64,000 nt of DNA. Origin: Leisingera sp. M658 (GTDB lineage Bacteria; Pseudomonadota; Alphaproteobacteria; Rhodobacterales; Rhodobacteraceae). This document shows, piece by piece, positions 41,280 to 50,926 of the stretch. The first letter of the stretch is position 1, and every line of letters begins with the position of its first letter. The notes under the pieces were generated by a model, which was given only the letters and a program-made list of their open reading frames with translations, was not told the DNA's origin and made no database searches. A program made the position numbers and the translations under genes. Where the stretch lies: positions 3,692,001 to 3,756,000 of the forward strand of contig NZ_CP083546.1 of NCBI RefSeq assembly GCF_025144145.1. Direction: 5' to 3'.

Positions 41280-41687
41280 ATGTCCGACTTCAATAACCGC
41301 CCTCAAATCGAAGTTCTTTCCGCTGCCGATGGTGATCGCCGCCGGTATTGGTCAGATGATGATAAACTGCGCATCGTTGAGGAGAGCTTTATCGGTCACC
41401 GACAAGCGGCAGCCACAGCGCGGCGGCATGGCATTAGCCGGTCGCTGCTGACCACCTGGCGGCGGCAGTATCGAAACGGTGAGCTTGGGTCTTCTCGCCC
41501 GGTGCCGTTCGCGCCGGTGACCGTGGCAAAGGGAACTTCCGCGTCGCAGGCAAATCCGGTTGAACCCTGTCCGCCTCCGGACTGTCAGGTTGAGATAGCC
41601 CTGCCGAACGGGCGCCGGCTCATCGTGCCGATGGGCGTGGAGCCCGAAGCACTTACCCGGATTCTGGCAGTGGTGGATCGGCAGTGA
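41280..41687 (+). CDS. tnpA: IS66 TnpA (OrfA) accessory protein
   Basis: This 135-aa protein has a helix-turn-helix region (YWSDDDKLRIVEESFIGHRQ, ARRHGISRSLLTTWRRQYRNG) typical of the IS66 first ORF. The C terminus ends with PMGVEPEALTRILAVVDRQ. The stop overlaps tnpB by four bases. Confidence 0.9.
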   Translation: MSDFNNRPQIEVLSAADGDRRRYWSDDDKLRIVEESFIGHRQAAATARRHGISRSLLTTWRRQYRNGELGSSRPVPFAPVTVAKGTSASQANPVEPCPPPDCQVEIALPNGRRLIVPMGVEPEALTRILAVVDRQ

Positions 41688-42034
41688 TCGCGTTTCCGGC
41701 AGGTGTGAAGGTGTGGATTGCAGGCGGCGTCACCGACATGAGGCGGGGCATGAACACCCTGGCGCTGCAGGTGCAAGAAGGGCTCGGCCGCGATCCCCAT
41801 GCGGGCGAGCTCTTTTGCTTCCGGGGCCGCAAGGGCGATCTGGTCAAGATCCTGTGGCATGATGGCGTGGGTATGTCGCTGTATCTGAAGCGCCTGGAGG
41901 CGGGCAAGTTCATCTGGCCGGTGAGCCGGTCCGGCGAGGCGGTGCAGATCTCTGCGGCACAACTGGGCTATCTTCTGGAGGGGATCGACTGGCGCAATCC
42001 GCGCTGGACGCAACGTCCTGCAAAGGCTGGTTAA
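41684..42034 (+). CDS. tnpB: IS66 TnpB (OrfB) accessory protein
   Basis: This 116-aa protein begins MIAFPAGVKVWIAGGVTDMR and contains HAGELFCFRGRKGDLVKILW and GVGMSLYLKRLEAGKFIWP, the conserved IS66 OrfB (PF05717) signature. It is required for transposition in studied IS66 elements. Translationally coupled to tnpA. Confidence 0.93.
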   Translation: MIAFPAGVKVWIAGGVTDMRRGMNTLALQVQEGLGRDPHAGELFCFRGRKGDLVKILWHDGVGMSLYLKRLEAGKFIWPVSRSGEAVQISAAQLGYLLEGIDWRNPRWTQRPAKAG

Positions 42035-42093
42035 ATGTTCCGTCGGGCCTGTTTTTATTGGCGCCCCTCGAGCCCGGATGATAGACATCCGCC

Positions 42094-43731
42094 ATGTCGA
42101 ATACCGCTTCCGAGCTTGCGAGATTACGCGCTGCCCTGGCCGCTGCGGAGGCCCGCGCAGAGGTTGCGGAAAGCGAACTGGCACAGACCCGCGCCGTCGT
42201 GTCCTGCTCGGAAGCGATGATCCAGGAACTCAAGCTTGAGATTGCCAAGCTGCGCCGCGACAAATTCGGCATCTCGTCGGAACGGCGCGCGCGGTTGATT
42301 GATCAACTGGAACTGCAGCTTGAAGAACTGGAAACGGCGGCAACCGAGGATGCCCTGGCCGCAGAACAGGCGGCTGAAAAGGCCAGCAAGGTGCGCGCCT
42401 TCACGCGCCGCCACCCTGTGCGCAAGCCGTTCCCCGATCACCTGCCGCGTGAGCGGGTGGTTGTCGAGGCACCTGCCGCCTGCACCTGCTGTGGCTCGGA
42501 TCGGATCGTGAAGATGGGCGAAGATGTCACCGAGACGCTGGAGGTGATCCCGCGGCAGTGGAAGGTGATCCAGACCGTGCGCGAGAAGTTCACCTGCCGG
42601 GCCTGCGAGAAGATCAGCCAGCCACCGGCCCCGTTCCATGCGATCCCGCGCGGATGGGCCGGGCCCAGCCTGATCGCCATGCTGGTCTTCGAGAAATATG
42701 GACAGCACCAGCCGCTGAACCGGCAGGCCGAACGCTTCGCCCGTGAAGGCGTCGAGTTGAGCTTGTCGACCCTGGCCGATCTGGTCGGGCATGCCACTGC
42801 CGCGTTGCAGCCCATCCATGCCCTGATCGAGACCCACGTGCTTGCCGCCCACCGCTTGCATGGCGACGACACGACCGTGCCGCTCCTGGCGCGGGGCGGT
42901 GCAAAAAAGGCCCGTCTCTGGACCTATGTGCGCGATGACCAGCCCTGGAATGGTGGCGCACCACCGGCTGCGTTTTTCCGCTTCTCGCGGGATCGCGCGG
43001 CAACCAATCCCAATCAGCACCTCGCCGGATGGCAAGGCGTGCTGCAGGCCGACGCCTATGGCGGATACAACGATCTTTACCGCGCTGACCGAGATGCGGG
43101 CCCCGTGACCAGCGCGCTGTGCTGGTCGCATGCGCGCCGGAAGTTCTTCGAACTTGCGGATATTGCGGGCAACGTCCGAAAGGGCAAACCGGCCCATCAG
43201 ATCTCGCCGGCCGCCCTGGAAGCGGTGAAACGGATCGACGCCATCTTCGACATCGAGCGCGAGATCAATGGGCTGGATGCCGATGCCCGGCTTGCCGTCC
43301 GTCAGGAACTCTCCCGTCCCCTGGTCGATAATCTCCATGACTGGCTGCAGAAAGAGCGCGCGAAGCTGTCCAGGCACAACAAGGTGGCCAAGGCGATCAA
43401 CTACATGTTCGAGAAAGAGGGCCGTTGGCAGGCCTTTACCGCATTCCTCGATGACGGGCGCATCTGCCTGACGAACAATGCGGCCGAACGCGCCCTGCGC
43501 GGCGTGGCCCTGGGCCGGAAGTCATGGCTCTTTGCCGGCTCCGAGCGCGGCGGTGAGCGGGCCGCCGCCATGTACACCCTTATCGTCACGGCCAAAATGA
43601 ACGGCATTGATCCGCAGGCTTGGCTGGCCGATGTCCTCGCCCGGCTGCCCGACATGCCCGTCTCGCGCGTGCCGGAACTTCTGCCCTGGAACTGGAAAGC
43701 CCGTGAGGGCGTTACTGCGGCGGCCGCGTGA
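42094..43731 (+). CDS. tnpC: IS66 TnpC transposase
   Basis: This 545-aa transposase has an N-terminal coiled coil (about 1-90: LARLRAALAAAEARAEVAES), a zinc-binding motif (CTCCGSDRI and CRACEKIS), then the DDE catalytic core (LHGDDTTVPLLA, VLQADAYGGYNDLY, CWSHARRKF) and the C-terminal LTNNAAERALRGVALGRKSW. Length and motifs are those of a full, apparently intact IS66 OrfC. Confidence 0.95.
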   Translation: MSNTASELARLRAALAAAEARAEVAESELAQTRAVVSCSEAMIQELKLEIAKLRRDKFGISSERRARLIDQLELQLEELETAATEDALAAEQAAEKASKVRAFTRRHPVRKPFPDHLPRERVVVEAPAACTCCGSDRIVKMGEDVTETLEVIPRQWKVIQTVREKFTCRACEKISQPPAPFHAIPRGWAGPSLIAMLVFEKYGQHQPLNRQAERFAREGVELSLSTLADLVGHATAALQPIHALIETHVLAAHRLHGDDTTVPLLARGGAKKARLWTYVRDDQPWNGGAPPAAFFRFSRDRAATNPNQHLAGWQGVLQADAYGGYNDLYRADRDAGPVTSALCWSHARRKFFELADIAGNVRKGKPAHQISPAALEAVKRIDAIFDIEREINGLDADARLAVRQELSRPLVDNLHDWLQKERAKLSRHNKVAKAINYMFEKEGRWQAFTAFLDDGRICLTNNAAERALRGVALGRKSWLFAGSERGGERAAAMYTLIVTAKMNGIDPQAWLADVLARLPDMPVSRVPELLPWNWKAREGVTAAAA

Positions 43732-43951
43732 ACAACCGTTGAAACAGGGCTTTTGAGCGCTGTAGCCCTTCATCGGTCAGCACTACAGATTTGGCCCGGT
43801 TAACCGGGTCATGGATCAAACCCTTCCGATGCAATCGATCCAGTGCCGACCAGTCCATTCCCTTCCAGGCGCGACACTCATCATGCAGCGTCAACCAGAG
43901 CAGTCCCAGAACCGCGTCGTCAATCTTGTCCTCGTCGATCTCCATGAACAA
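43712..43951 (-). CDS. DUF6429 passenger protein of IS66
   Basis: This 79-aa protein reads EIDEDKIDDAVLGLLWLTLH, then KGMDWSALDRLHRKGLIHDP and KSVVLTDEGLQRSKALF. It resembles the small winged-helix-like proteins (DUF6429) repeatedly carried at the 3' side of IS66 elements. It is antisense to and slightly overlaps the tnpC end, and lies inside the terminal repeats. Confidence 0.8.
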   Translation of the reverse strand: MFMEIDEDKIDDAVLGLLWLTLHDECRAWKGMDWSALDRLHRKGLIHDPVNRAKSVVLTDEGLQRSKALFQRLFTRPPQ

Positions 43952-44228
43952 CGGGTATCACATCACAGAGCCAATGGGACCGCGGTCTTCGCCGGAGCCT
44001 TACCTAGCGCGCGATGGCCGAGATACTCAGCCCCTGTCATCGTAAATCGTGGATCAAAACGATCTCCCTCAATCCCTTCACCTGACTGCCCCTGTCTCTC
44101 GATAATCAGAGCATCAGGCCTGTTTCCCGCGACAGCGCCAATTCCAAATACTTGGAGTTTGGAATTGGCACTGCCGCTGCCGGGTGGGGAACTTTCAATT
44201 GCCACTTTTGGGGAGATTACGGCTGCCA

Positions 44229-44390
44229 CTAACAGCCGCGCTGCCAGGGGCTTTGAGGATCACAGAAGAACACCGGGATGCCCGTATCTGTCTTCAGCTT
44301 CGCATGTTGTGCCATCTCAGCACCCTGGTCCCATGTGAGTGATTTGCACAAGTGGCGTGGAAGACTCTGAATTGATTGGGTAATGGCATC
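44229..44390 (-). pseudogene. IS30-family transposase fragment
   Basis: The last third of a 147-codon open frame reads AITQSIQSLPRHLCKSLTWDQG, split as AITQSIQSLPRH and LTWDQGAEMAQHAKLK, then DTGIPVFFCDPQSPWQRG. This is the DDE segment of IS30 transposases (TWDxGxEM, CDPxSPWQRG). It is fused in frame to an IS5 start and ends early. Confidence 0.8.
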
Positions 44391-44660
44391 TCGAACAGCC
44401 TCAGCACGATGACCAGCAGCCAGACCGGCCATCATCTGGGCAAAGATGCCTTTGTCGCTCCACCGCTTCCAGCGGTTGTACAAGGTGTTGTGCGGGCTGT
44501 AATCTTTGGGCGCATTACGCCAGCGCAAACCATTGCGATTGATGATGATAATTCCGCTCAGAACACGCCGGTCGTCAACACGCGGCTTACCGTGGGACTT
44601 CGGAAAATAAGGCTCAAGACGGGCCGCCTGCGCGTCCGTCAGCCAGAAAAGATCAGACAT
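44391..44660 (-). pseudogene. IS5-family (IS427-like) transposase N-terminal fragment
   Basis: From ATG 44660 the codons read MSDLFWLTDAQAARLEPYFP, then KSHGKPRVDDRRVLSGIIII and LRWRNAPKDYSPHNTLYNRW to IFAQMMAGLAAGH, the first ORF of IS427-type IS5 elements. It then passes directly into IS30 sequence. Confidence 0.82.
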
Positions 44661-44757
44661 ATCACCGCTCATTTTTCGAACCGTGAATCACGCCACCCAC
44701 CGGAGATTAATGGGTCCTTCTCTATTCGGCGTTCATTAGTCAAGCGCCATCGAGCAG

Positions 44758-45099
44758 TCATTTGCGGCGGGACTTCAGGTCTTTCGCGGGCCCTCGCTTC
44801 TCTTCGGGATCAGCACGCTGGCCCTTGTTCACCTGCGCCTTGAGGAAGGCCTTCGCGTGGCGTGTCTCGATACAAATCACCGGAAGCCCCGTGCGCGCCA
44901 GCCCTTCGAACAACCATTGCGACAGCGGACCGGCTTCCAACCCAACCCGTTCGAAATGGACCCCGATGCCGGTCAAGGCCAGAGAGAGCTCCTCGGGGTG
45001 GCTCGCAATCTTCATTTCTGAGCAGACTTGGCCGTCGTCATCGACCACACAAATGGCCGTTTCTTTTACCGATACATCCAATCCGGCATAATGCTTCAT
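44758..45099 (-). pseudogene. IS110-family transposase N-terminal fragment
   Basis: About 113 codons from ATG 45099: MKHYAGLDVSVKETAICVVD (first catalytic Asp), VGLEAGPLSQWLFEGL, VICIETRHAKAFLKAQVNKG. After KGQRADPEEK the sequence leaves the family, so the C-terminal two thirds are missing. It is a different IS110 lineage from that at 6031-7050. Confidence 0.82.
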
Positions 45100-45529
45100 G
45101 CTGTGTCTCCTTCCCTGATGCTTGTGGCTGCTTCACACAGACCACGTATTATCATCAGCTCGAGACGCAGCACCTACCGGAGACCGAGGCTGGAAGTGGG
45201 GCGCAAGCCGAATACCCCATCTGCCCCTAATTCAATAGCCTGCTAGGTGAGACTCTCGCACCCCAAATCATCTGACGGCGGAAAGGCAGGGCGCTGAAAA
45301 CATTGGAGAAGTTCTCCTTCTGCGCCGCGGCATGACTTTTTTGTCACGATGAGGTAAAATTAGTTTAAATTGTATTGTAACGATGGCGCTCTCCGTTTTC
45401 GCCCGTTGAGAATAAGCGCGCAACACAACTGTTGAGCTATATTTGCTCACCACTTGATTGTTAAGCGCGGCTTTACTTCCGGTGTTCGTGCAACGAAGTG
45501 ATGCGACCTCCACACAGGAGTTACTAGAG

Positions 45530-45943
45530 ATGAGCAACTCTAAGGCGCATGGCAACGATGTTTCAGGACTACAACCCGCGCTTCGTTGCAAGACACTAAA
45601 GGTGTGGGACAGACCTCACTATGAGGTTATCTCCTTCGAAGCACGTGAAACGTTTCGCACGTCGGAGCACCAGGCCGACCTAATCGCAAAACGCCAGACG
45701 AAACCAGGACTCAGAGTCTCGTGGGTTGGCCAATGGCTGTCTATCCAACAGGAAGGCGTCGCAGTCGACTTGGTGCCGTTAGAAGATTCGGGTTTGTCCG
45801 CCCTCTTTCGTCGTCCATCTCCGCTTTTGGACGCAATGAATTCTGTGAAATGTTTCGATCTCCAGACCGATGCAGAGCTGAATTACAGGGCAGTGGGTAG
45901 CCCAACAATTCAAATTCAGCTGACAAGACAATCGGAGCTTTGA
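45530..45943 (+). CDS. hypothetical protein upstream of 1273-aa protein
   Basis: About 137 aa from ATG 45530, with ACAGGAG 9 nt upstream; a longer frame begins at 45458. It is soluble, with no signal or transmembrane helix, and contains KTLKVWDRPHYEVISFEARE and VSWVGQWLSIQQEGVAVDLV. Not recognised. The stop is only 15 nt before the start of the giant membrane protein gene, so it is likely its operon partner. Confidence 0.6.
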   Translation: MSNSKAHGNDVSGLQPALRCKTLKVWDRPHYEVISFEARETFRTSEHQADLIAKRQTKPGLRVSWVGQWLSIQQEGVAVDLVPLEDSGLSALFRRPSPLLDAMNSVKCFDLQTDAELNYRAVGSPTIQIQLTRQSEL

Positions 45944-45958
45944 TGAGTAGGTTTCACC

Positions 45959-48900
45959 ATGTTAGATTTCATTGCGCAGGTCATCAGTTCCGTCGTTTCC
46001 GCAACTGAAGACATAAGGCAGCTCGTTCGTCGGTGGCGGATCGAACAACACTGTGGGGCAGCTAAAACCGCGATTACCACAGCTAAAAACCTCCATGTTT
46101 CCTTAGCCGAAGACATCCTGTCGCGGGAGAGCTATGCCGACGATTTGTCAGTGACTTGGCAGGATGTCCTGAATCTCGGTGATCCGTTCAAAGGGCTGCA
46201 CGAACGCCGGCTCGAAGATCTGGAAACCCGGATCGTCGATAACACCGAAGAAAAGGGAGAATGGTTCGCGGTGCCCGATCCCGCCACAGTGAATGCGCTG
46301 CAGGCGCCGCGGGTAGCAGCGGTGCGTGCCCAAGCAGAGAGCGACCTGACCGCAGTCCTTGAGGGGGCGCTGGAGGCGGCGCTTAAGCAGTTCGACAAAG
46401 ACTGTAGAGCGATCTCGAACTCTGCGGAGGGGTTTGATCAGACCCAACTCCGAGCAATGACGGCGGAGAAAAGGAGCGAATTACTACAGATCGCGGATGC
46501 GACGAATGCGCGGCAGGACGCACGTAAGAAGCTTGACGCAGCGAAGCCGAATTGGGCTGGCCGCGTCAGAGCGTCCTATCGTAACATGCTTCTAGAAAAA
46601 CTGGTGGAATTCAACTCAGAAGAGCGTCCAAAGTTGATCGTTGAGGTCGAGCGCAACCGCACGGCGGCGTACTGGATCAAGAAGCTGTTGCTTGAAGGCG
46701 AGAGTGTACCGAGCGCAAAGCTGAGCGGGATTTACCAGATAAGTGATCAGCATCTGCAGGACCAGCTAATCAATACCGTGACACTAACGGTGATGGAGAA
46801 CGGCGAGTTGGCCTATCGCGCAAGGGAGCGCAACGAGGGCGGACGGTTTCCTTTTGAGAAGAACTACATGGACCCGAGTGAGGGTTTCAAAAAACAGGTC
46901 GAAAACACGCCGCCCGACCCGCAGGCGCGTAGCTCGGAAGACCGTGTTCTGCCATTCGCCCTACGGTTCCTCGATCAGGTGCGGGTGCCTGCGACGAGTT
47001 CGGCGCGTCTGACACAGGCCGGGTCCTTCGATCTGCGACAGCATGATCGGGTAGACCGGGTTCTGCTGCAGTTCGCGGGCGATGTGCAGGGCGTACCGCT
47101 CGACGCAGATGAAAGCCAGTTCCGCGATCTGCCCTATGTCACCAACTATCCGGGCACAAAGCGGATCACGGACTGGCTAAAGGGAGGGGCTGCGCGGCAG
47201 ATTTCTGTCGCACTCCGCCCCGATGGGCTTCTGGCCGTGGTCGTGAAACTGAACGACCGCAAGACGACTTATAACAGCAACTTTCCCGGCGCTGTGATCC
47301 GGCTACGCACGGATTACAACCAAGCGCGTCTAATGAGCCTTTTGATCGTAGCGCTGGTGACGCGGGTACTGTACGGCGCGAGCTTCGAACGCTTTTTGCC
47401 CGAGAGATGCGGCGAGAGCGAGCGGCTGCACATCCCGAGTTTCTGCATCTGGCCGCTCCAAGTCGATCCGCAAGGCGCCGTGACTAAGGCTGAAACCGTC
47501 CTTGAGCAGTTCGCTGCTGGCAAGCTCACTCGAGAGGCGGTTCCACGCTGGGCAGTTGGTTGGACCCCCGCACTGCACAGTGATGCTCCGATGGTTGATG
47601 CGCTGGAGGCGCGGTTCACCTCTACTGCCGAGCGGCATCTGCGGGTGCTGAATTCGACCGACGCGGGTCCCATCAAAGTGCGTAAGGGCGTCAACGAGCA
47701 TGACGCGCTATACAAGCTGACCCTGTGGTTCAAATACACGTGTCTCGCGGGGGGGGCGCTCTGGGCGGCAGCAGTGCTGTCGACCCTTGTTGTGGCCAAT
47801 GCCTATACTATCAACGAGCTTTGGGCGATCACATTTTTGTTTTCGCTGATCGGCATTTGGCGATGCCTGATTTGCTGGGGTTTGTCGTCGCGGGCGGGTG
47901 AGGCCGGCTCACCGGCACTGCGGTCCAGGTGGTCGTCGCGGCTGGTGTCGACGTTTTCCGAATTTGTGGACGCCATGATCGACTTGGCTTTTACACGCCG
48001 TCAGTTTTTACTTATAGGGCCGGTGATTTTGGCCGTCGCAATAGGTGCAGCCTACCTTATTTCAGAGTGGCCGGATTTGTCTCCAACTCTGAAGCCAAAC
48101 GACCCAAAAGCAGCGGGCTCTGTTGCCCTCAACTTGTGGGGTAATAACAGCGAAACGGCTACCGGATTTCAGAAGGCACTTTACAAGGGGGTCTGGGCGC
48201 TGCCGCTTCTCGCCATCGGTTTGATGCGGCACGGGTACATGCTTCTTTACGATTTGGTGCTGCAGCGCGGGCAGTTGCAGCGTAAGCTGAGTTCGGTGGT
48301 GGGCGTCGCGGAGACTTGGTCTGCTGGGCGCGCCATGCCGTCCCTGATGTCCGCACAAGAAGGCAATGCGCCTACACTATCAAAGGAGAAAGCTGCAGCG
48401 ATCAGTGCGGCGATCGCCCAGATGAAATCACAAGTGACAGAAGACCTTGCCGCTGCGCGGTCGCGATTTGACAAGGGGTCGGCTGCAAATGCGGCTCTGG
48501 TAGCAGTTATCGGGCTGCTGGCGCCGTTCAGCCAAATGAGTGCAGCGACGCTCTCGAAAGTACCCGATCCTGACGCTTACGCGGGCCTTTCCGCCGAGTT
48601 GGAAAAAGCTCATCCCGCCTTGGTCGAAGCGCTGCGTCCGCTGGTGCCGAAATGGGACGGCCCCACAGAGACGCAGGTGAAGGTAACACCGCAAGTGCTG
48701 GCCGATCTTGGTAAACTCAACACCGAGCTTACTTCCGTACTGGAGACCTTGCGGCAAATTCAGGCGCATCGAGATGTCAATATCACCGCTCGGACGGAAG
48801 AGGCGCACAGGCGTCTTGGAGGCCTTTTGGCAAGTTTTGAGCGGCTACAGCCCGCTCCCTTGAAAATTGAGGCCGACACGACATTGGCTGATAAGTCGCT

Positions 48901-49780
48901 GAGGGCCCTCGAGGAGAGAACCAAGCAAATGCAGTTACCCGATGTCATGATAAAGGTGGACACCCAGAATGCACAGCGTGCGCTGTATGCCTTTTCACGA
49001 ACCTTGGGTCAGATGCAGCCGCCTGCGGTGACACTGGAGACGGAGAAAGCGCACAGCGCGCTCGAAGAGTTGTCGCGGACCATGAGGCGGATGGCGCACG
49101 GAGTGAGGGTTCCACTTGATGCTGAAATCGGTGCCGCCCTTCGGGATTTGGGTCTCTTGAAAGCTGTACTCGAACAGATGCAGGAAGGCATCAGCATTCC
49201 CGTAGCTCCCGAAGGCAGAGTTCAATCGGAGACCGTACCTTGGATCAAAGTGGATCTTGCTTTCAACAACGCGGCGACACAGCCGGGAAGTCTGCCCCTA
49301 GTTTGGCGGGACGCGCTGATGCAGTGTGACAAACTGGGCGGAATGCGCTTTCCCAAGGGCAAATCGGATTTGAAAGATGGTGTCTGGTTTAATGTGCTGG
49401 GCAAGGACGGCACCCGGATCGACGAGGGCGAGGCGGCGCTGGACGCACTGATCGCGCGCGCGCAGGATTGGAAGGCGGCCACACCTGCAGCGACGGAAGG
49501 GGCTAGGCGCCTCTATATCCTCGGGTTGACCGACGCGCGCGGGAATGCGACCTCAAATCTCGATCTATCCAAGCGCCGGGCCGATACAGTAAAGAGGGTC
49601 CTGTCACAAAAACTGACCGGTTTCTCGATAGTCGTCCTGCCGCTGGGAGAGTCGGGTTGGCTCACTGGCGAAGGCCTGCCGGAACAGGAAGACGACGCAA
49701 ATCATCGCAGCGCGACAGTTTTTCTGTGCCCGGAGGCCGTGCGGTTTGCCGGTGACCAAGGGAAAAGAGAAACGCAATGA
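45959..49780 (+). CDS. giant membrane protein with OmpA-like C terminus
   Basis: This 1273-aa protein has a soluble, largely helical N-terminal region of about 585 residues. Transmembrane helices follow at about 592-612, 620-642, 682-702 and 748-766, with a possible hydrophobic stretch at 842-860. A helical region of degenerate repeats of about 28 residues spans about 935-1075 (patterns like VNITARTEEAHRRLGGLLAS, KIEADTTLADKSLRALEE, VTLETEKAHSALEELSR). The C-terminal domain has the OmpA-family sugar-chain-binding pattern (LYILGLTDARGNATSNLDLSKRRADTVKRVL). The architecture suggests an inner-membrane complex anchored to peptidoglycan. I cannot name the family. Confidence 0.7.
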   Translation: MLDFIAQVISSVVSATEDIRQLVRRWRIEQHCGAAKTAITTAKNLHVSLAEDILSRESYADDLSVTWQDVLNLGDPFKGLHERRLEDLETRIVDNTEEKGEWFAVPDPATVNALQAPRVAAVRAQAESDLTAVLEGALEAALKQFDKDCRAISNSAEGFDQTQLRAMTAEKRSELLQIADATNARQDARKKLDAAKPNWAGRVRASYRNMLLEKLVEFNSEERPKLIVEVERNRTAAYWIKKLLLEGESVPSAKLSGIYQISDQHLQDQLINTVTLTVMENGELAYRARERNEGGRFPFEKNYMDPSEGFKKQVENTPPDPQARSSEDRVLPFALRFLDQVRVPATSSARLTQAGSFDLRQHDRVDRVLLQFAGDVQGVPLDADESQFRDLPYVTNYPGTKRITDWLKGGAARQISVALRPDGLLAVVVKLNDRKTTYNSNFPGAVIRLRTDYNQARLMSLLIVALVTRVLYGASFERFLPERCGESERLHIPSFCIWPLQVDPQGAVTKAETVLEQFAAGKLTREAVPRWAVGWTPALHSDAPMVDALEARFTSTAERHLRVLNSTDAGPIKVRKGVNEHDALYKLTLWFKYTCLAGGALWAAAVLSTLVVANAYTINELWAITFLFSLIGIWRCLICWGLSSRAGEAGSPALRSRWSSRLVSTFSEFVDAMIDLAFTRRQFLLIGPVILAVAIGAAYLISEWPDLSPTLKPNDPKAAGSVALNLWGNNSETATGFQKALYKGVWALPLLAIGLMRHGYMLLYDLVLQRGQLQRKLSSVVGVAETWSAGRAMPSLMSAQEGNAPTLSKEKAAAISAAIAQMKSQVTEDLAAARSRFDKGSAANAALVAVIGLLAPFSQMSAATLSKVPDPDAYAGLSAELEKAHPALVEALRPLVPKWDGPTETQVKVTPQVLADLGKLNTELTSVLETLRQIQAHRDVNITARTEEAHRRLGGLLASFERLQPAPLKIEADTTLADKSLRALEERTKQMQLPDVMIKVDTQNAQRALYAFSRTLGQMQPPAVTLETEKAHSALEELSRTMRRMAHGVRVPLDAEIGAALRDLGLLKAVLEQMQEGISIPVAPEGRVQSETVPWIKVDLAFNNAATQPGSLPLVWRDALMQCDKLGGMRFPKGKSDLKDGVWFNVLGKDGTRIDEGEAALDALIARAQDWKAATPAATEGARRLYILGLTDARGNATSNLDLSKRRADTVKRVLSQKLTGFSIVVLPLGESGWLTGEGLPEQEDDANHRSATVFLCPEAVRFAGDQGKRETQ

Positions 49781-50491
49781 CTGCGGTCAAGATCAATCGC
49801 ATAGCCAAGGTGCAGAGGTGGCCTGAGAGATATGGACGGGTGATTTAGGCGGATTTGTTTCCCTAATCCGGCACCGTTGCGGGTACGAAGGAGCAAAAAT
49901 GGCAAGACGACCAAGACGAAACCACAGCCCAGCCTTCAGGCCTGTACGCGTCCAACATCGCCGCTTTGTGGAAGCTCGAAATCCTATGAACCGCCTTTGC
50001 CATTTGGGGATATCGTGCGGAGCCGCATTCCGGTGAAACCGGTGGCATCAGTACCGATGGACTCCCAGGTAGGGCGACATAGAACCGCGTAGGCCTGCCA
50101 AACTGATGGTGTCCGGGAAATCCAGCTGGTACTCCAAAGTATCCTTCCTCTGTATACTCGCGCATCCCATGGGGGAAATGGGCGAATAACTTTTCCTTTT
50201 TGGTGTGACGAACGTTTATCCAGTATAGCGCCGACGCCCAATGCGGCTGGATCTGGTTCATCACTTGAGGTTGGATTCCGGCCTTTGATTTCAAAGAACT
50301 GACAAACGCCGAACCTGCAGCCTTGTTAGTGTGGAGCTGCTTCTTTGGAACCCTGCTTTTAGCGATACAGAATGGTTGTAGTGTAACCGGCGTCTGCGCC
50401 CCACGTTGTAGCGCCCATCCCGTGCTGCGAGATCTTGCACATCTCACAGTGGGGAGTGCGTTTCGCAATGTGCGCTACAAATTCGTTTCTC
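49781..50491. other. gene-poor junction before IS66 and IS21 remnants
   Basis: A 201-codon open frame on the minus strand (50468-49863) contains patches that look like protein (REYTEEGYFGVPAGFPGHHQ) but has odd composition, no good ribosome binding site and no recognisable product. I leave it as a possible decayed gene. Confidence 0.35.
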
Positions 50492-50822
50492 AAATCGTTG
50501 GGCGTCGAGATCTACGCGTCGGGTCACCGTCGGTGGCCGGATGACGCCAAGGCCCAGGCGGTGGCGGATACGCTCGAGCCGGGTGCGACGGTGAATGGCG
50601 TGGCCGCGCGGTATGGGGTCTTAGCGAACCAGCTGTCGGCCTGGCGCCGGCTGGCGAAGCAGGGGAAGCTGGTGTTGCCAGCGGCGGAGCTGGACGAACC
50701 GGTCTTCGCCCCGCTGGTGGTCTGCGATGTTCCGGAGGTGCAGCCGGAGCCGGACATGGCCGCATCAGAAGAGATGATCCGGATCGTCTGGGGCGAAGTC
50801 AGGATCGAGCTGGCGCCGGGCC
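50492..50822 (+). pseudogene. IS66 tnpA fragment, cut by IS21
   Basis: Codons read GHRRWPDDAKAQAVADTLEP, VAARYGVLANQLSAWRRLAK and FAPLVVCDVPE to IVWGEVRIELAPG, a second IS66 TnpA type. It ends exactly at the left terminus of the IS21 element. Confidence 0.82.
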
Positions 50823-50926
50823 TGTTGATTTCCGCTGAGAAGTGACCCGGTAGCCTCATAATTTTCCACTGAGAATTGACCCATGTGAACACGCTGCCCC
50901 GACGGATTTGATCGGGGAGATATGGA

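Larger units (their letters stand above)
41221..44003 (+). mobile_element. complete IS66-family element
   Basis: It is 2783 bp long. Terminal inverted repeats begin GTAAGGCTCCGGCG (left 41221, right complement ending 44003). An exact 8-bp direct repeat CTAGCGCG flanks it (41213-41220 and 44004-44011), the duplication length expected of IS66. It carries tnpA, tnpB and tnpC on the plus strand and a DUF6429 passenger gene on the minus strand. All frames look intact, so it is probably a recent and active insertion. Confidence 0.93.

Noticed and set aside
42124-43377. 417-codon open frame on the minus strand
   Set aside because: Antisense to the intact IS66 tnpC gene; no recognisable protein features.
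45959-49780. Zorya defence system
   Set aside because: The OmpA-like C terminus recalls ZorB, but there is no MotA-type ZorA and no helicase or nuclease partner next to it.
49863-50468. 201-codon minus-strand frame
   Set aside because: Some protein-like patches, but no start signal, no recognisable domain and location among IS debris; kept only as a note.
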